Assembly: GCF_030272615.1 (NCBI RefSeq)
Contig: NC_081415.1
Coordinates: 597,867,335 to 597,931,334 of the forward strand
Origin: Cryptomeria japonica
Taxonomy: Eukaryota; Streptophyta; Pinopsida; Cupressales; Cupressaceae
Length of the DNA stretch: 64,000 nt
Direction: 5' to 3'
Position 1 is the first letter of the stretch. Every line of letters begins with the position of its first letter. Under the pieces are notes generated by a model. That model was not told where the DNA came from and did no database searches. It saw nothing but the letters and a program-made list of their open reading frames with translations. Shown piece by piece: positions 11,926 through 22,026 of the stretch. The position numbers and the translations under genes are program-made.

Positions 11926-12680
11926 ATAGGAAATGGTAATAGTTGCATCAGATTCGACTAGGCCTCCTAAGGTTATGAAAGAACTAGACGAGGCTTTGGT
12001 GTGCATTTGTTCTACATATGTTAAAAATATTTGTTCTATCTAGTTTGTCAACAAATCTGGGTTATTAACTTGTATAATTGTCTTTAACCTATTACAACCC
12101 CCTTCCAAACTTCCTACTAATGTTCTACCATTCAATTTCATTAAAGTCCTACACATATAATATGGGATCCAACATGACAAAGGGAAAAGGTATGTCTATC
12201 TTAGATCAACTGCTTTTCACTAAGTGCACAACAAAGTTGAAACCCTCTCGTTAACTCCTTCTGGATCACTTACCATGGATATAGGAAATGATCGTAACTA
12301 ATTCATTTGTGACTTTACCTCCTACAACCACAACACATCCATCTGAGGCTCTGGTATGATTTAGTTTTTTAGTCTATTCATTTTCAGTTATTATGTGTTA
12401 TTTGACATATATGTTATTAACTTGTATTAATGTTGTTTTACCAGTTACAACCCCCTTCATGACATCCCACAGATCCTCTACCTCACCCAATTGTAGAAGA
12501 CAAAGATAAGGTAATCAAAATTTCAACTTCAAATGATTTAGAGTTCATCATTTAGTTATTTTAATGTTATATTGAGAAAATATATCTGATTCAACATTTG
12601 AATTGTCCTTGTGCAACCACTTGCAAAGCCACGTACTGCTTCGAAGAGGCTCAATTTTGATGATCCACCACAATCATAGA
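11926..12680 (+). repeat. Degenerate ~353-bp tandem duplication with exon-like segments
   Basis: Three landmarks recur at offsets of 352-355 bp: ATAGGAAATG at 11926 and 12281, GTTATTAACTTGTAT at 12061 and 12413, and TTACAACCCCCTTC at 12092 and 12445. Each unit contains a short open segment preceded by AG and ending GAGGCTTTG or GAGGCTCTG before GTGTGC or GTATGA, which looks like an exon followed by a splice donor. The last open piece (12608-12677) ends in a stop after FDDPPQS. This could be the 3' part of an exon-duplicated gene or a piece of a transposable element; I do not recognise the protein. Confidence 0.55.
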
Positions 12681-13239
12681 TACCAATAGAGACATATAGT
12701 TGTAGTTGTGGGCATTGAAGGCCCAATTTTTTTTATATCCATTTGTATATGTATATATTGACTTTGACAGACATGGCACATGCCACATTTTTGTAACTAT
12801 TATTGATTTGGCATCTATGCCATTTTTTGATGTGTACACGATTATTGTTCATTTTGATATATATGAAACTTGATATTCGATCCAATTTGTTCATTGATAT
12901 ATATGCAACATGATATTCTTGAAACTTAGTTATTTGCTATTGAAATATGATCAAACTTGTTCATTGTGTATATGTCTTGAAATGTGATCCAATTGTTCAT
13001 TAAATGTAACTCATATGGTGTATACTTTTAAACTATCTATTTCTCATATTATGTATACCCACGTACCCAAGTACCAACATCGGTAATGTTGATATTGTAT
13101 ATTTTGATTGAGTGAATTTGTTTTGAGTCTTTTTGAGGATTGATGAAAGTAAGCTACATGAGTTTGAACATTTGAATGTGCAATGAAGTAATCTTTAGCT
13201 CTTTCATAATTTACCTCACCTTTGAGTATGTATTAGATT
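12681..13239. other. No gene seen
   Basis: AT-rich DNA with scattered GATATATATG-type words (12840-12990) and no frame of interest. Confidence 0.5.
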
Positions 13240-13720
13240 TAAAAGTTTTACTTCATGAATTCACCTTTGGAGCGAAATTCAAGTGTGAGAGTTTAGGAGT
13301 GAACTTCGGCTTCAAGCAACTAGGAGGGAAATGCATATTTCAGGTATCAAAAGAGTTGAGCGAAGTTTCTTGCTTCATGAATCAATGTTTATGAGTGAAG
13401 TTGATAACTTTAAGAGCTACAAGCTTCAAATGAAATTATTTACTTCATGTTTGACCTAAGAGGAGACAAATCATTCACTTCAAGGGTTGCTAAGGAGGAA
13501 CAAAATTGTTACTTCTTGTGTTTGAGATAAGGAGCGAACTTCATGCATGAAGAGATTGGAGTGAAGTTATTATTTCATAAACTCATGCTTTGGAGAAAAG
13601 TTTTAATGTATTGAAGAAGGAGAGAAATTTTTTATTACGTCATGAGTTGAGAGAAAACAAGATAACTTCAGGAGTTGATATTATGGAGCGAAGTTCATCA
13701 TTTCAAGAATCAATTAAGAC
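13240..13720. repeat. Highly degenerate short repeats (GAGYGAAGTT / ACTTCATG words)
   Basis: Roughly ten imperfect occurrences of GAGCGAAGTT or GAGTGAAGTT alternate with TACTTCATG words. The words are partly complementary (GAAGT/ACTTC), so the block can form many weak hairpins. No gene is supported. Confidence 0.45.
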
Positions 13721-13852
13721 AAGATTTGAGCGCCCAAAGCAGATTTGAAATTTATCTAAGGATGAGTCGGATTAGGTAAGGTTTTCATTTAAATTTTATT
13801 CCATAATAAGTTGGCCTTAGGGTAAGAGACACACCTATTCATCCAAATTTCC

Positions 13853-13860
13853 TATAAAAG
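13853..13860 (+). promoter_or_regulatory. Possible TATA box
   Basis: TATAAAAG in a CCTATAAAAGAAGAG context, about 80 bp before the first unit of the 350-bp tandem array. It is plausible as a core promoter only by its sequence; no downstream gene is identified. Confidence 0.25.
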
Positions 13861-13933
13861 AAGAGTTGAAGCAATCATTTTAACATCAAATCAAACCAAT
13901 TATCTCTTCTTTCATAAAAAATCGTCAAAAACT

Positions 13934-14872
13934 GTCAGTGAGAGGTGGCAAAATAGTGCATCTTTTGTTCTACTCATCGTGTGAATGAATTGTTAGTGCG
14001 AGCACATCTGGGTGGTTGGGTTTATACTAGGTGTGTCCTTGTATCTCTCCCCAAGACATTCGATCATTCCGAGCCACCTCATAGTGATGCTTTCCCTTGA
14101 GCACTCAAAGTGGAAAAAATGGTCAAACTTTCATGTCGCATAATTTGGAAACCATGGAACTTATGGACAATCCATTTGAACTTGTGGGGTTGTGTTTTTT
14201 CTTCTTAAAAAAGCCTCTCTTAGTTTCAGACAAATCGATTCCATTTTCTTGTGGTGATATTTTTTCTGTCACATCAAAAAATCGTCAATGAGAGGTGGTA
14301 AAATAGTGCATCTTTCATTCTGCTCGTCATGGGAATGAACCGTCAGTGCGAGTGCATCTGGGTGGCTGGTTTTACATTAGGTGTGCCCTTATCTTTCTCC
14401 CTTAGACATCTAAACGTTCTGAGCCACCTCGTAGCGACGCTTTCCCTTGAGCGCTCAAAGTGGAAAAAATGGTCAAACTTTGATGTCCCGTAACTCAGAC
14501 ACTATGGCACTTATCAACAAGATATTAAAACCTATGGGGTCATGCTGTTGCTGCCTAAAAAATCCTCTCTCAATTTTGGACAACTTGATTCCATTTTCTT
14601 GTGCTGAGATTTTTTTTGTCGCAACAAAAATTGTCAGTGAGAGGTGGCAAAATAGTGCATCTTTCGTAATGCTCATTGTGGGAACAAACCATCAGTGTGA
14701 GCACGTCCAGGTGGCCAGGTTTACACTAGGTGTGCCCTTGTCTGTCTCCCCAAGATGTCTGATCATTTCAAGCCACCTCGTAGCGACACTTTCCCTCGAG
14801 CATTCAAAGTGGAAAAAATGGTCAAAATTTGACATCGTGTAATTCGGAGACCGTGGTACTTATTGATGCAAA
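13934..14872 (+). repeat. ~350-bp tandem repeat, 2.7 copies
   Basis: Units start at GTCAGTGAGAGGTGG near 13934, GTCAATGAGAGGTGG near 14284 and GTCAGTGAGAGGTGG near 14633, giving a period of 349-350 bp. Shared landmarks include GAGCCACCTC, AAAGTGGAAAAAATGGTCAA and a CCTCTCT segment. Short frames starting MSTQSGKNGQ and MSAQSGKNGQ recur in successive units simply because the unit repeats; no conserved protein is claimed. Confidence 0.85.
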
Positions 14873-15384
14873 TCCTTGTGACTTATTATAATCACACTCA
14901 ATTGACCTGAAGAGAATCAAACTCCAATCATCCAATACTAGGTTTCTCACCCTTTCACACCTTGTCTCAATGCACTCTCAAGGCATCACCCAACCACTCA
15001 AATGGGGTTTTCAACTTCAACGGCTTAACCAAACATAACTTAGGGGTTTAACACACCTATGACACCCTGACACAAGGTTTCACATGCCTAACTTGTCTGG
15101 TTCACTTCCCAATACACAAAACTGCACTTAGGAGGCTTATTCCTACTAGCCCTTCAAATCGGGTAATTCAACAATAACTCAAAACTTTGCCAAAACACTT
15201 GGAACTTTTTTGCATATTCAGATACCCATTTGCAAGTTATTTAACAAATGTCAAAATCAGACACAGTTATTTATAATAAAATAGTAAAAATTTATAATCA
15301 AATGGTACAAATTTATTACAAATGTATTTATAATCAAATGGTACAAAGTTGGGCTCTTAAAATATGCAAATTAGGCCCATGGGC
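14873..15384. other. No gene seen
   Basis: Unremarkable AT-rich sequence. A short local duplication around 15280-15345 repeats an AATCAAATGGTACAAA word. Confidence 0.5.
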
Positions 15385-15640
15385 ACTTTTATATATAAAA
15401 TTTGGCATCTAATATAAATGATCAGCCTCATTAATGTTTATATTTACATAATTTTGCATCTAAATATGCAAATTACAACTCGTTGTTTTTTTATATAAAA
15501 TTTAGCATCTAGATATGCACATTACAACTCATTGTTGTTTTTTAATACAAAATTTAGCATCTAGATATGCACATTACAACTCATTGATGTTTTTGTATAC
15601 AAAATTTGGCATCTACATATGCACATTGTAGCTCATATGC
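15385..15640 (+). repeat. Degenerate ~57-bp tandem repeat
   Basis: About five decaying copies share AAATTTAGCATCTAGATATG and ACATTACAACTCATTG words. The copies near 15500 and 15555 are nearly identical, while the outer ones are more diverged. Confidence 0.75.
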
Positions 15641-15751
15641 ATATTACAACTCATATGCATGTAGAGTACATCCAAGAAAATGAAGTTACAACGTTTCGCA
15701 AAAGATATATACAAAATTGTCAAAATTATTCTTCCATATTGTAGAATTATT

Positions 15752-16138
15752 CTTCTAGATGGCCCAAAATCAATCAAGTGAACCTTCTGAATCAGATCTG
15801 ACCCTTAGTGTCTTAAGTATTTCCTTGAGGTCAAATTCATGAACTTTCTACAAATCCTTGTTAAGAGGTCTACCATGATATTTAATCAAATGAATATTTC
15901 TTGCAGCAAGAAGGTTTTAGTAATGAAGAATATGCCTATGTGTCTCAAAGTCCTCGAACAGAAAGGCATTAGAATTTTTGATAGGGTAATTGCATTTTAT
16001 AGAAGGATAAGTTAATGCCAAATCAATACAATGACTAATAAATAAATGATTTTAAGAGGTCTCAATACAACTCGACACAACAACGGTACCTTCTAAGCCA
16101 TGTCCCTGTCACAACAACGGATCCTATTGGGTACACAA
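15752..16138 (-). pseudogene. Transposase-like gene, C-terminal segment
   Basis: Minus-strand translation gives protein-like sequence in two blocks. One is at 16070-16138 (start YPIGSVVVTGTWLRRYR), the other at 15752-15990 (NAFLFEDFETHRHILHY followed by LLAARNIHLIKYHGRPLNKD). At least three in-frame stops interrupt the second block, which ends at a stop at 15752. The blocks are separated by about 80 bp that look like an intron with a decayed acceptor (TAAAATGCAA). This is the downstream end of the gene continued at 23442-25959: removing Copia-2 with one 5-bp duplication joins ...VVDGEGIE to YPIGS in one frame. Family assignment rests on the larger segment. Confidence 0.6.
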
Positions 16139-17561
16139 TGTTGGCATTTTTGTATAGAGATTGCATTAATGATATGCTATCATTGATGTCAATTGAACCG
16201 GTAATGGTATTCATGTTATTGCTAATATTGTTGTTTTTGATATGGGCTAGTAACCGGTAAGAAGAGATTTGTGGAAGATGTTGTAAACCAATATGTAAAG
16301 TTTGTGAGTTGAATTGGTAAACCAGTGTAAAGGGTTAAACCTTTCTATGCAATGTAACTGGTAAACCCTATTAGCTATTAAACCCTAACTAATCAAGTTT
16401 GTTGGTTTATTATCTGATGAGAGGTAATGATGGAGACACATGTGATCATTGTATGAGGATAAGTTCAAATTGTTTTGGCACACTTAGTTATTGTCTAGGG
16501 AAGGAGCAAAGTGGATTGCATCTAATGCACAATGCATGATGAGTTACAAAGTCTAATGAAGCAGTGATCATGGAGCTGTTAGAATTTTCTTGAAGAATGT
16601 GAAGAGATTGTCATGATTTCTAACGGTCAAGATTGTACCGACTTGTTTATAATCTCGATGATGAGAATTGGGTTTTTTGTTGTGTTACGGACCTAATTGA
16701 TTTGTATTTAAGGTCGATGAAGTTGTTTGTAAAGGTTGTTGGCAAGTTTAGCAGAAACCTGTTGAGTGTATTGTTGCCTAACCACTAAATGGATCTGCAC
16801 TTTGAGTGAAGGCAAATTGAAGCTTAAAATTATCTGATCAAGCAAATGTAGTGCTATTTAGACAGATCAAGAAAACCTGTTGTTTTCTAACAATTACAAC
16901 AGAGGTGAAATCCCTTAATCAGGTAAGCTCTAACAAGCTTGGTTACTCATTAAATCCTCTAACAAGGTGGTCCATTAGGTTGGATTCTTAAATCCTCCAG
17001 CAAGGTTACTCCTAACAGGGTATTGTGCTTTTCATCAAGGCATATTTGTAAATCCCTTAACCAGGCAATTCCTAACCGAAATTAGTTGTTAACATGACTT
17101 ATTGTAAAGCTTTAATAGGCTTGGCTCCTAACAGGGCAAACTTCAGAAGAGTTCAGATAGCTATCCTTGTGAGTCTCATCTCACCATGGTTTTTACCTAT
17201 TTGGGTTTTCCATGTATAAACATTTGTGTCAAGTGGTGAATGTTTTTGTGGTTATGATCTTATTTGTTGATTTGATTAACTTTTGATAAGGCATGATAAC
17301 TAGAAGCATTGAGAGATGAATATGTTGAGTTATGATTAAGCATTGTTGATGTTTACAAGATTAAAGTTATTTACTGTTAAGTTGTCATAATAGTCAAACT
17401 GGTTGATGTCAAGTATTCTTATGAATATTGATCTTGACTAAGATATGTTTACTTTGTGTGATTGAATTTGAGTTTGGGAACTTTGTATCACTTTTTCAAT
17501 ATACTGATTCACCCCCCCTCTTAGTATTCTACCAGATGCTTATTCTTTCATCATATCGTCA
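16139..17561 (+). repeat. Copia-2 5' LTR
   Basis: Starts TGTTGGCATTTTTG and ends ATCGTCA before the primer-binding site; about 1,423 bp. It contains the degenerate ~40-bp AAATCCCTTAACC-type repeats near 16910-17070 and the conserved ACTGATTCACCCCCCCTC block near its end. Confidence 0.92.
16687..16718 (+). promoter_or_regulatory. TATA box inside inverted repeat, Copia-2 5' LTR
   Basis: ACGGACCT and AGGTCGAT (two mismatches to a perfect arm) bracket TATTTA with 16-bp spacing. The left arm is mutated relative to the 3' LTR. Confidence 0.5.
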
Positions 17562-17563
17562 AT

Positions 17564-17575
17564 TGGTATTAGAGC
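17564..17575 (+). other. Copia-2 primer-binding site
   Basis: TGGTATTAGAGC, one substitution away from the initiator tRNA-Met complement found in Copia-1. Confidence 0.88.
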
Positions 17576-17632
17576 ATCTCAGGTCCTCTTAATCTAAAAG
17601 CCTAACAACTTGAGGAAAAGATCTTGTAGATC

Positions 17633-20281
17633 ATGATGAAGAAATAAGGTCCTAAGTTCAACAAAGATAAATATAGAATATGGAGTGATAGAATGAAGAT
17701 TTACATTAAAATCTTAGTAGTTAGTATTGGGATCATATAGGAACTAAGTATATTACACCTACTAGAATCCTGACTAATGATCAGAAGAAAGAACAACAAG
17801 AAAATTACCAAGCATTAGAGGCTATTATCAGTTCTCTATCTGATGATGAATATGTAGATGTTCATGGTCTTGAAACTGCACATGAAGTATGGAAAAAACT
17901 TGAAGAGATTTATAGTGGTGATGAACATGTTAAGACTGCCAAAGAGGAGAGTTTAAGAGGAAAGTTTGATGACATGAGAATGCCTGAAGGTCAAAATATC
18001 CACCAGTATGGTCAAAGGATTAAAGAGATAGTTGGTGAGATAAAGAGTGTAGGAGGGAAAGTGGAAGATGCTACAGTAATCAGTAAGGTACGGAGAACCC
18101 TGCTACCAGTCTATGCTATCCAAGTTGCAGCTATTCAGGAGCTGAAATCCATTGACAAGACAAAGGTAACTCTTGACTCTATTATTAGCAAACTTACTGC
18201 TTATGAACTAAATGGCTATGATGGTAGTGTACAAAAATCAAAATCTACATTCAAAGCTTTTGTCTCTAATCTATCCGCGAGAAGAAGTAGTAGAGATGTT
18301 GGCCATAGCTATGAATCTAGATCCAGCAGAGATGCTGATGATGAAGACAACTTAGTGGAACTTGAAGCATTGTCAGCAAAATGACTGCCTAGAGGCACTG
18401 GTAAATATAGAAGTAAGCTACCTTTAAAATGCTTTGCATGCAACAAGATTGGTCATATAACAACTAATTGCCCTAATGGTGAAAATGAATACAAGAGAGA
18501 CAAATTTAAGAAGTATAAGGGTAAAGGCAAGAGAGATTGTCTTGTAGCTATTGACAGTGGTATTACTGATGAAGAATTTGATGATGATGCTAGTGAAGAT
18601 ATTGTGTTTGTAGCTATTAAGGAAGAAATATCAGATTAGAAGGCACTAGTATCTAGGATGGATAACTCTGATGATTGGATCATTGATAGTGGTTGCTCAC
18701 ATCACATGACTAGTGATCGGATAAAATTTCTTTCCTTAAAGGAATTTGATGGTGGTGTTGTCAGATTTGGTAGTGACTCACCCTGTATGGTTAAAGGTAA
18801 GGGAGTTATTTCTCTTAATGGGAAGAGCAATGCTGACGATGTCTATTGGTTGAAGGGCTAAAGAACAATCTTTTAAGTGTGGCACAACTTAATGACAAAG
18901 GATACCCACTGGATTTTAGAAATAGAATTTACAAAATCTTTGACAATAAAGGTGAATTGATTGCAACCGGGAAACAAACTAGAGGTAATCTATTTTATCT
19001 CAATCCTAAAGTTAGCAACTATTTGATTGTAAAAATAGATGATAGCTGGCTTTGGCGTAAGAGATTTTGTCATATAAATTTTGACAATATTGTTAATGTA
19101 AGCAAGTCTAAGACAGTAAGAGGTTTGCCTTAGCTAGACAAACCGATTAATGCTCTTTGTAAAGAATGTCAGCTAGGAAAGAGGCCTTCTTCAAATTTCA
19201 AGAGAAAATCCTTCTTAGTAGAGAACTTGTTAGATTTGGTTCATATAGATATATGTGGACCAATAAGAAGAAGAAGGATTCAAGGTGACAAATATTTCAT
19301 GATCTTCACTGATGACTATTCAAGGATGATGTGGGTCACATTATTGAAGGATAAGAATGAAGCTTTTGGTAAATTCAAGGAATTCAGAGCCTTAGTTGGG
19401 AAAGAGAGTGGCAAAAAGATAAAATGTCTGAGAATAGATCAAGGTAGTGAATTCACTTCTGCGGAGCTCACTAAGTATTGTGATGATAATGGTATCAAGT
19501 GACAACTTTCTGCACCAAGGACACCATAACAGAATGGTATAGCAGAGACAAACAACTGATTGGTGGTTCAAGCTACTAGGAATATGTTGATACAAGGAGG
19601 TGTAGCAAAAACATTTTGGAAAGAAGCTGTAAGTACAACTGTCTACACAATGAACCAAGTTCTAGTGAAAAGAGGTAAGGACAAGACCCCATATGAATAC
19701 TGGTATGGGAGATCACCTGATGTTAGCTATTTTAAGATATTTGGAAGCAAATGATTTATTAAAAGAGGTGATTACATAAGCAAGTTTGAAGCTAAAAGTG
19801 ATGAAGGCATATTTCCTGGCTAATTGTTGAGAGTGCTGATGTTCGTGTAGATGAATGTCCTAAAGTTTTAGATGTAACTAGTTTTGAGAAGAAGGATGAA
19901 GATCCTTGCATTTTTCTTTTGGAACCTGAAACTATTAAATCAAAAACCGGTAAAGCAAATCCCGATGTACTTGTTCAACCGAAACAAATAAACTCAGAGG
20001 AAGATGATAATGAAGAAGCTGAACCTGAAGAGAATGATCATGTTATTCCTAGGCATGTGAGACTGAGTCACAATCCTAAATAGATAATTGGGGATAAGGA
20101 TGCCGGTGTAAGAGAAAAATCTTGCATAATCTCCACCTTTGAACCTAGAAGTGCTAAGGAGGCATTTGGTGATGATCATTGGGTGAAAGCTATGGAGGAG
20201 GAGTTGGATCAAATTGAGAAGAACAACACTTGGACCTTGGTACCCCGACTGATAAACAAGAATGTTATAAGTACTAAATGA
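17633..20281 (+). pseudogene. Copia-2 gag, protease and integrase part, disrupted
   Basis: Gag begins near 17633 and has an early TAA and a one-base deletion near 17716. The best gag piece is 17974-18384, ended by a TGA where Copia-1 has an Arg codon. The CCHC knuckle CFACNKIGHITTNC (18430-18471) is intact here. Protease motif WIIDSGCSHH is at about 18676, with a frameshift near 18850. The integrase zinc-domain region and core follow (DICGPI, FTDDYS, DQGSEF), with stops at 19131, 19500, 19527 and 19752. About 55 bp are missing near 19822 relative to Copia-1. The TAG at 19131-19133 is at the same place as in Copia-1. An acidic linker (19861-20110) leads to RT. Confidence 0.9.
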
Positions 20282-21682
20282 GTGTTTAGAAACAATTTAA
20301 ATGAAGATGGTGTTGTAGTTTGCAACAAGGCAAGATTAGTATGCAAAGGTTATGTGCAAGAAGAAGGAGAAGATTATGGAGAAAAATTTGCACTAGTAGC
20401 AAGACTGGAAGGTGTCAGAACATTACTTGCATTTGCAGCTCATAAGAAGTTCAAGGTATACCAGATGGATGTTAAGTCTGCATTTTTGAATGGGATACTG
20501 GAAGAAGAGGTCTATATAGAGCAGCCCGATGGTTATGCATTGATAGAAAAGGAAGACATGGTATGCAAATTGCATAAAGCTTTGTATGGATTAAAGAAGG
20601 CAACCAGAGCATGGTATGAATGGCTTCATACTCATCTGATGAAGATAGGCTTTCCTAGAACCAGTGATGATACCAACATTTATCTCAAGTTTGAAGGAGA
20701 TGAAATACTAGTCAGTGAAGTATTTGTTGATGACATTATATTTGGAGGTAATGATGACATGAGTAATTGTTTTGTAGATGAAATGAAGAATGAATTTGAG
20801 ATGTCATTAGTAGGGGAAATAAAAATTTTCATAGGCTTACAGATACAACATATGAAGAATTGTATTTTCATTACTCAATCCAAGTATGTGAAAGAGGTTT
20901 TGAAGACTTTCAGTATTAGTGACTGTAAACCAGTTGGGACCCCAATGGTTACAGGTTGTAAGTTGTCCAAGGAAGATGCATCTAAGTCTGTAGATGAAAA
21001 GGAATACAAGTCAATGATTGGCAAATTACACTATGTTGTTCACAGTCGACCGAATATTGCCCATGCAGTTGGTATTGTTGCTAAATTTCAGAAGAATCCA
21101 AAGGAGGCACATCTGATGGAAACCAAGAGAATTTTTAGATATCTGAAAGGTACTATTGACTATGGGTTATGGTATCCATATGGTGGAAATTTTGACTTGA
21201 AGACATACACAGATGCTGATTGGGCAGGAAATATTGATTACTGGAAGAGTACTACCGGTGGGGCATTCTTTCTAGGAGGAAGGCTAGTCTCATGGAGTAG
21301 TAAAAAGCAGAGTTGTACTTCACATTCTACTACTGAAGCTGAGTATGTAGAAGCTTATATGAATTACACACAAGTTATGTGGATGAGGCACATATTGGAA
21401 GGTTTGAAGATGAAAATATCAGAACCAATAAAGATTTTGTGTGATAATACAAGTGCAATAAACATTTCAAAAAATCCTGTTTTGCATGCAAGGACTAAGC
21501 ACATTGAATTGAAATATCACTTCTTGAGGGAAAAAGTTCAAAGTAAAGATGTTGTCTTGGAGCATGTTTCTACCAAGGAGCAGCTTGCAGATATCTTTAC
21601 CAAACCTCTACCTAAGACCACTTTTGAGTATCTTAGAAGTCAATTGGGGGTTGTCCCTCTTCATGAAGTTAGTGGAGCATGA
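20282..21682 (+). CDS. Copia-2 reverse transcriptase / RNase H, open 466-codon part of pol
   Basis: This open frame encodes the C-terminal half of the copia polyprotein. RT shows [31 protein letters not shown] and the catalytic FVDDIIFG (about residue 147; the usual YVDD with Phe). The connection and RNase H parts show YTDADWAG (about residue 318), [14 protein letters not shown] and ADIFTKPLP near the end. The frame begins after a TGA (20279-20281), so the listed start is only the first codon after that stop and not a true initiation site; the segment would normally be read as part of the polyprotein. Function from this copy is unlikely because protease and integrase upstream are broken. Confidence 0.9.
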   Translation: MFRNNLNEDGVVVCNKARLVCKGYVQEEGEDYGEKFALVARLEGVRTLLAFAAHKKFKVYQMDVKSAFLNGILEEEVYIEQPDGYALIEKEDMVCKLHKALYGLKKATRAWYEWLHTHLMKIGFPRTSDDTNIYLKFEGDEILVSEVFVDDIIFGGNDDMSNCFVDEMKNEFEMSLVGEIKIFIGLQIQHMKNCIFITQSKYVKEVLKTFSISDCKPVGTPMVTGCKLSKEDASKSVDEKEYKSMIGKLHYVVHSRPNIAHAVGIVAKFQKNPKEAHLMETKRIFRYLKGTIDYGLWYPYGGNFDLKTYTDADWAGNIDYWKSTTGGAFFLGGRLVSWSSKKQSCTSHSTTEAEYVEAYMNYTQVMWMRHILEGLKMKISEPIKILCDNTSAINISKNPVLHARTKHIELKYHFLREKVQSKDVVLEHVSTKEQLADIFTKPLPKTTFEYLRSQLGVVPLHEVSGA

Positions 21683-21749
21683 TGTTGATTACATCAGTCC
21701 TTGAACCACTTGCAAAATTTTACATGGATTGATGAAGAAGAGGATGTAT

Positions 21750-22026
21750 TCCACAGGGGGAGCATCAAGTTGCAGAATAATGTTGATGCACAGTGAGAGA
21801 ATAATTACATGTTTTACTTTCACTTTGACATTGATGTCAAAGGGAGAGAAGAATTATGTGATTGGGGAGAAGAATCATGTGTCTGATTAGATGATCCAGC
21901 GGCAGGCTAAAAACAGATAGAGCAAGGTGAATACTTAGTAATGTAAACTAGGATTCCTATTCACCAATCTTAGCAGCAATCAAAGGTGTTGATATTTGTA
22001 TTGCCATCAATGTCAAAGGGGGAGAT
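21750..22026 (+). other. Copia-2 3' untranslated region with polypurine tract
   Basis: The functional tract CAAAGGGGGAGAT ends at 22026, just before the LTR. Two look-alikes lie near 21755 (ACAGGGGGAGCA) and 21837 (CAAAGGGAGAGAA), as in Copia-1. Confidence 0.75.

Noticed and set aside
14097-14842. Short proteins starting MSTQSGKNGQ / MSAQSGKNGQ
   Set aside because: The frames recur only because the 350-bp unit repeats, and they end at different places.
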